64,000 nucleotides of DNA from Perca fluviatilis. Lineage: Eukaryota; Chordata; Actinopteri; Perciformes; Percidae. The notes under the pieces were generated by a model that searched no databases, was not told the DNA's origin, and was given only the letters and a program-made list of their open reading frames with translations. Made by a program: the position numbers and the translations under genes. Below, one piece after another: positions 62,580-64,000 of this stretch (position 1 is the first letter of the stretch; each line of letters opens with the position of its first letter). The DNA lies in contig NC_053116.1 in assembly GCF_010015445.1 (NCBI RefSeq), positions 37,296,285 through 37,360,284 of the forward strand, in the 5' to 3' direction.

Positions 62580-64000
62580 GTACTGTACACAAGATCACAT
62601 TTAAATTCAAAGTGACTTTGCATTTTAGATTATTTTCATTAATGTTATGGATGATTTAAACAGAGAAATAAAAAGCATTATTAAACGGGTGGCTCAAGCA
62701 ATGTGATATATTAACCATACACAACGGCTATAATTCTAATTATAGGGGCCGAGCCTTTTGGGGGCCCTAAGCAGAATTTGATTTGGGGGCCCCCCCTCCC
62801 ACCACACGGAGTCCCCTGTGCTTGACGATTATTGACACAAATGTCACGCTATAATGTTACATTATAAATGAATACAGTGAGGCTATGTATTAATACAGTG
62901 ACGGATTATGAACTACTGTCCCCCCGGGGCACAGATGCATAAGGACCCTCCCCCCCCCCCCCCTGCAAAAGTGGGTGCAAACGGCAAGGGGGGGGTCTGG
63001 GGGTGGTCCCCCTGAAAATTTAGAATTTGGTAGATGTGATTTCCTGTATATTTTTGGGATAGTCAGCTGGAGAAGGGCAATACCTAAATTTGTTCAGATT
63101 GATAGCTTTTTGCTTTTTGATTTATTAAGGTAGTCACGCAACTACTTGGGCTTCAGGGCCAAACAACACGTTCTATCCCACAGGACTTTATGTTCGAGTA
63201 AAATATTACATCTATTTATCCTAATAGGGATGCATATTTATATATGCATATTTAGATTTCTTTTCCTGACAGACAGCCCGCCCGTGTTAACCGCTTATTA
63301 ACAGTTAACAATCCGCTGACTAAGTCCAAGTCCACCCGTCTGGGAGAGTTAGCAGCCACAGTGTTGCGTACATTGTTGTTGATGTGTTGACACCACATCA
63401 ATTAGTTTAGCTGCATGGTTGTCAGCTGTGGGTCCCAGCTGTAGGGCTGGGCTATATGGCCTCAAAAAAATCCCTGATTTTTTTCACAAAGAATCTGATT
63501 TATGATTTAAATTGATTCCCCCACTTAACATTAACATGGCATGGTCTCATGAGGGTAGCATACCTGTAGCAAGCTCCATCGTAGTGACATTGAAGAGGAG
63601 CTCCGTGCTACAGAGTGGTGATTGCTAGTTGTTAAAGCCGCTACAGACCTCCGTCACAGCTCTGTCGTATCAGCGGCTTTTAGTAGATGTTTTGAGCCGC
63701 ATCGGAGTTCCTCAACACCGGGTCCGGTGCTCCATGGTGCTCCGTCAGGTCAGCGGTAGTTCGTGGTTCAGTTATCCGAGAATAGGTAACTTTGAGCTGG
63801 GTACAGAGCACCAAGAGCTGCCGGTCATTTCCGCGGATATTACAGTTAAGTAAGTAATGAAACGAGTAGTTAAGAAAATAAGTAATATTAGCCGCTGTCG
63901 CTGCCATGTTGTTTGTCTGTATACAGGAGGATGTACGACTGCTGAGGTACTATTTGTACTATTTATACTATTTGTTGTCTATTGATTGTTTGTTTATTGT
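62580..64000. other. clcn6 intron 19 or later; no exon recognised
   Basis: Contains G/C-run repeats at 62745-63020 and a hAT-like start (tagggctgggctatatggc) near 63435. A 74-codon frame at 63629-63853 has no recognisable similarity. The human-type continuation after LERR (YTPYPNLYPD) was looked for and not found. Confidence 0.6.

Noticed and set aside
61902..62610. Cys/Val-rich frames of up to 218 codons
   Set aside because: Antisense translation of the AC microsatellite; the first part overlaps CLCN6 exon 19 on the opposite strand.
63629..63853. 74-codon frame as a possible next CLCN6 exon
   Set aside because: Does not resemble the expected ClC-6 continuation or second CBS domain and lacks a phase-compatible acceptor match.

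Overview
The window is vertebrate nuclear DNA, almost certainly from a ray-finned (probably percomorph) fish. Genes are split into short exons with GT-AG introns, microsatellites (AC, AT, ATA, CT, GACA) are abundant, and the introns are packed with non-autonomous DNA transposons, two tRNA-derived SINE families and a truncated L1/Tx1-type LINE. The fish assignment rests on recalled repeat families and on protein similarity to human MTHFR and ClC-6; no database search was run.

Two genes are present, head to head. MTHFR (methylenetetrahydrofolate reductase) is on the minus strand, from its ATG at 30026 to its stop at 1954. All 11 coding exons join in frame into a predicted 749-residue protein. 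CLCN6 (the late-endosomal Cl-/H+ exchanger ClC-6) is on the plus strand from its ATG at 33884. Nineteen coding exons (about 704 residues) run to 62127, and the remaining C-terminal exons (about 160 residues in the human protein) lie past the right edge. The ATGs are 3.86 kb apart. This is the known vertebrate MTHFR-CLCN6 neighbourhood. The two proteins act separately: MTHFR in cytosolic one-carbon metabolism, ClC-6 in endosomal ion exchange.

Region by region: 1-1950 is repeat-rich DNA downstream of MTHFR. 1954-30045 is MTHFR; about 92% of the intron between coding exons 4 and 5 is one nested TTAA-type transposon composite, and the intron between exons 2 and 3 holds a stray inverted copy of part of exon 7. 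30046-33883 is the intergenic or bidirectional promoter interval, with two DNA transposons, a long AT palindrome and a 49-bp VNTR that stops about 115 bp before the CLCN6 ATG. 33884-62127 is CLCN6. 62128-64000 is a large AC microsatellite and repeats.

The most notable points are: a 21-bp minisatellite translated in frame as about 12 heptads at the MTHFR C terminus; a GC-AG intron after MTHFR coding exon 1; at least a dozen hAT-type insertions with visible 8-bp target duplications, several confirmed by an empty paralogous site in the same window; repeated conversion of transposon interiors into long tandem arrays; two long foldback elements; and an inverted repeat pair of about 580 bp whose recombination would invert the gene junction. 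I found no prokaryotic-type system and no protein-coding gene beyond the two named.
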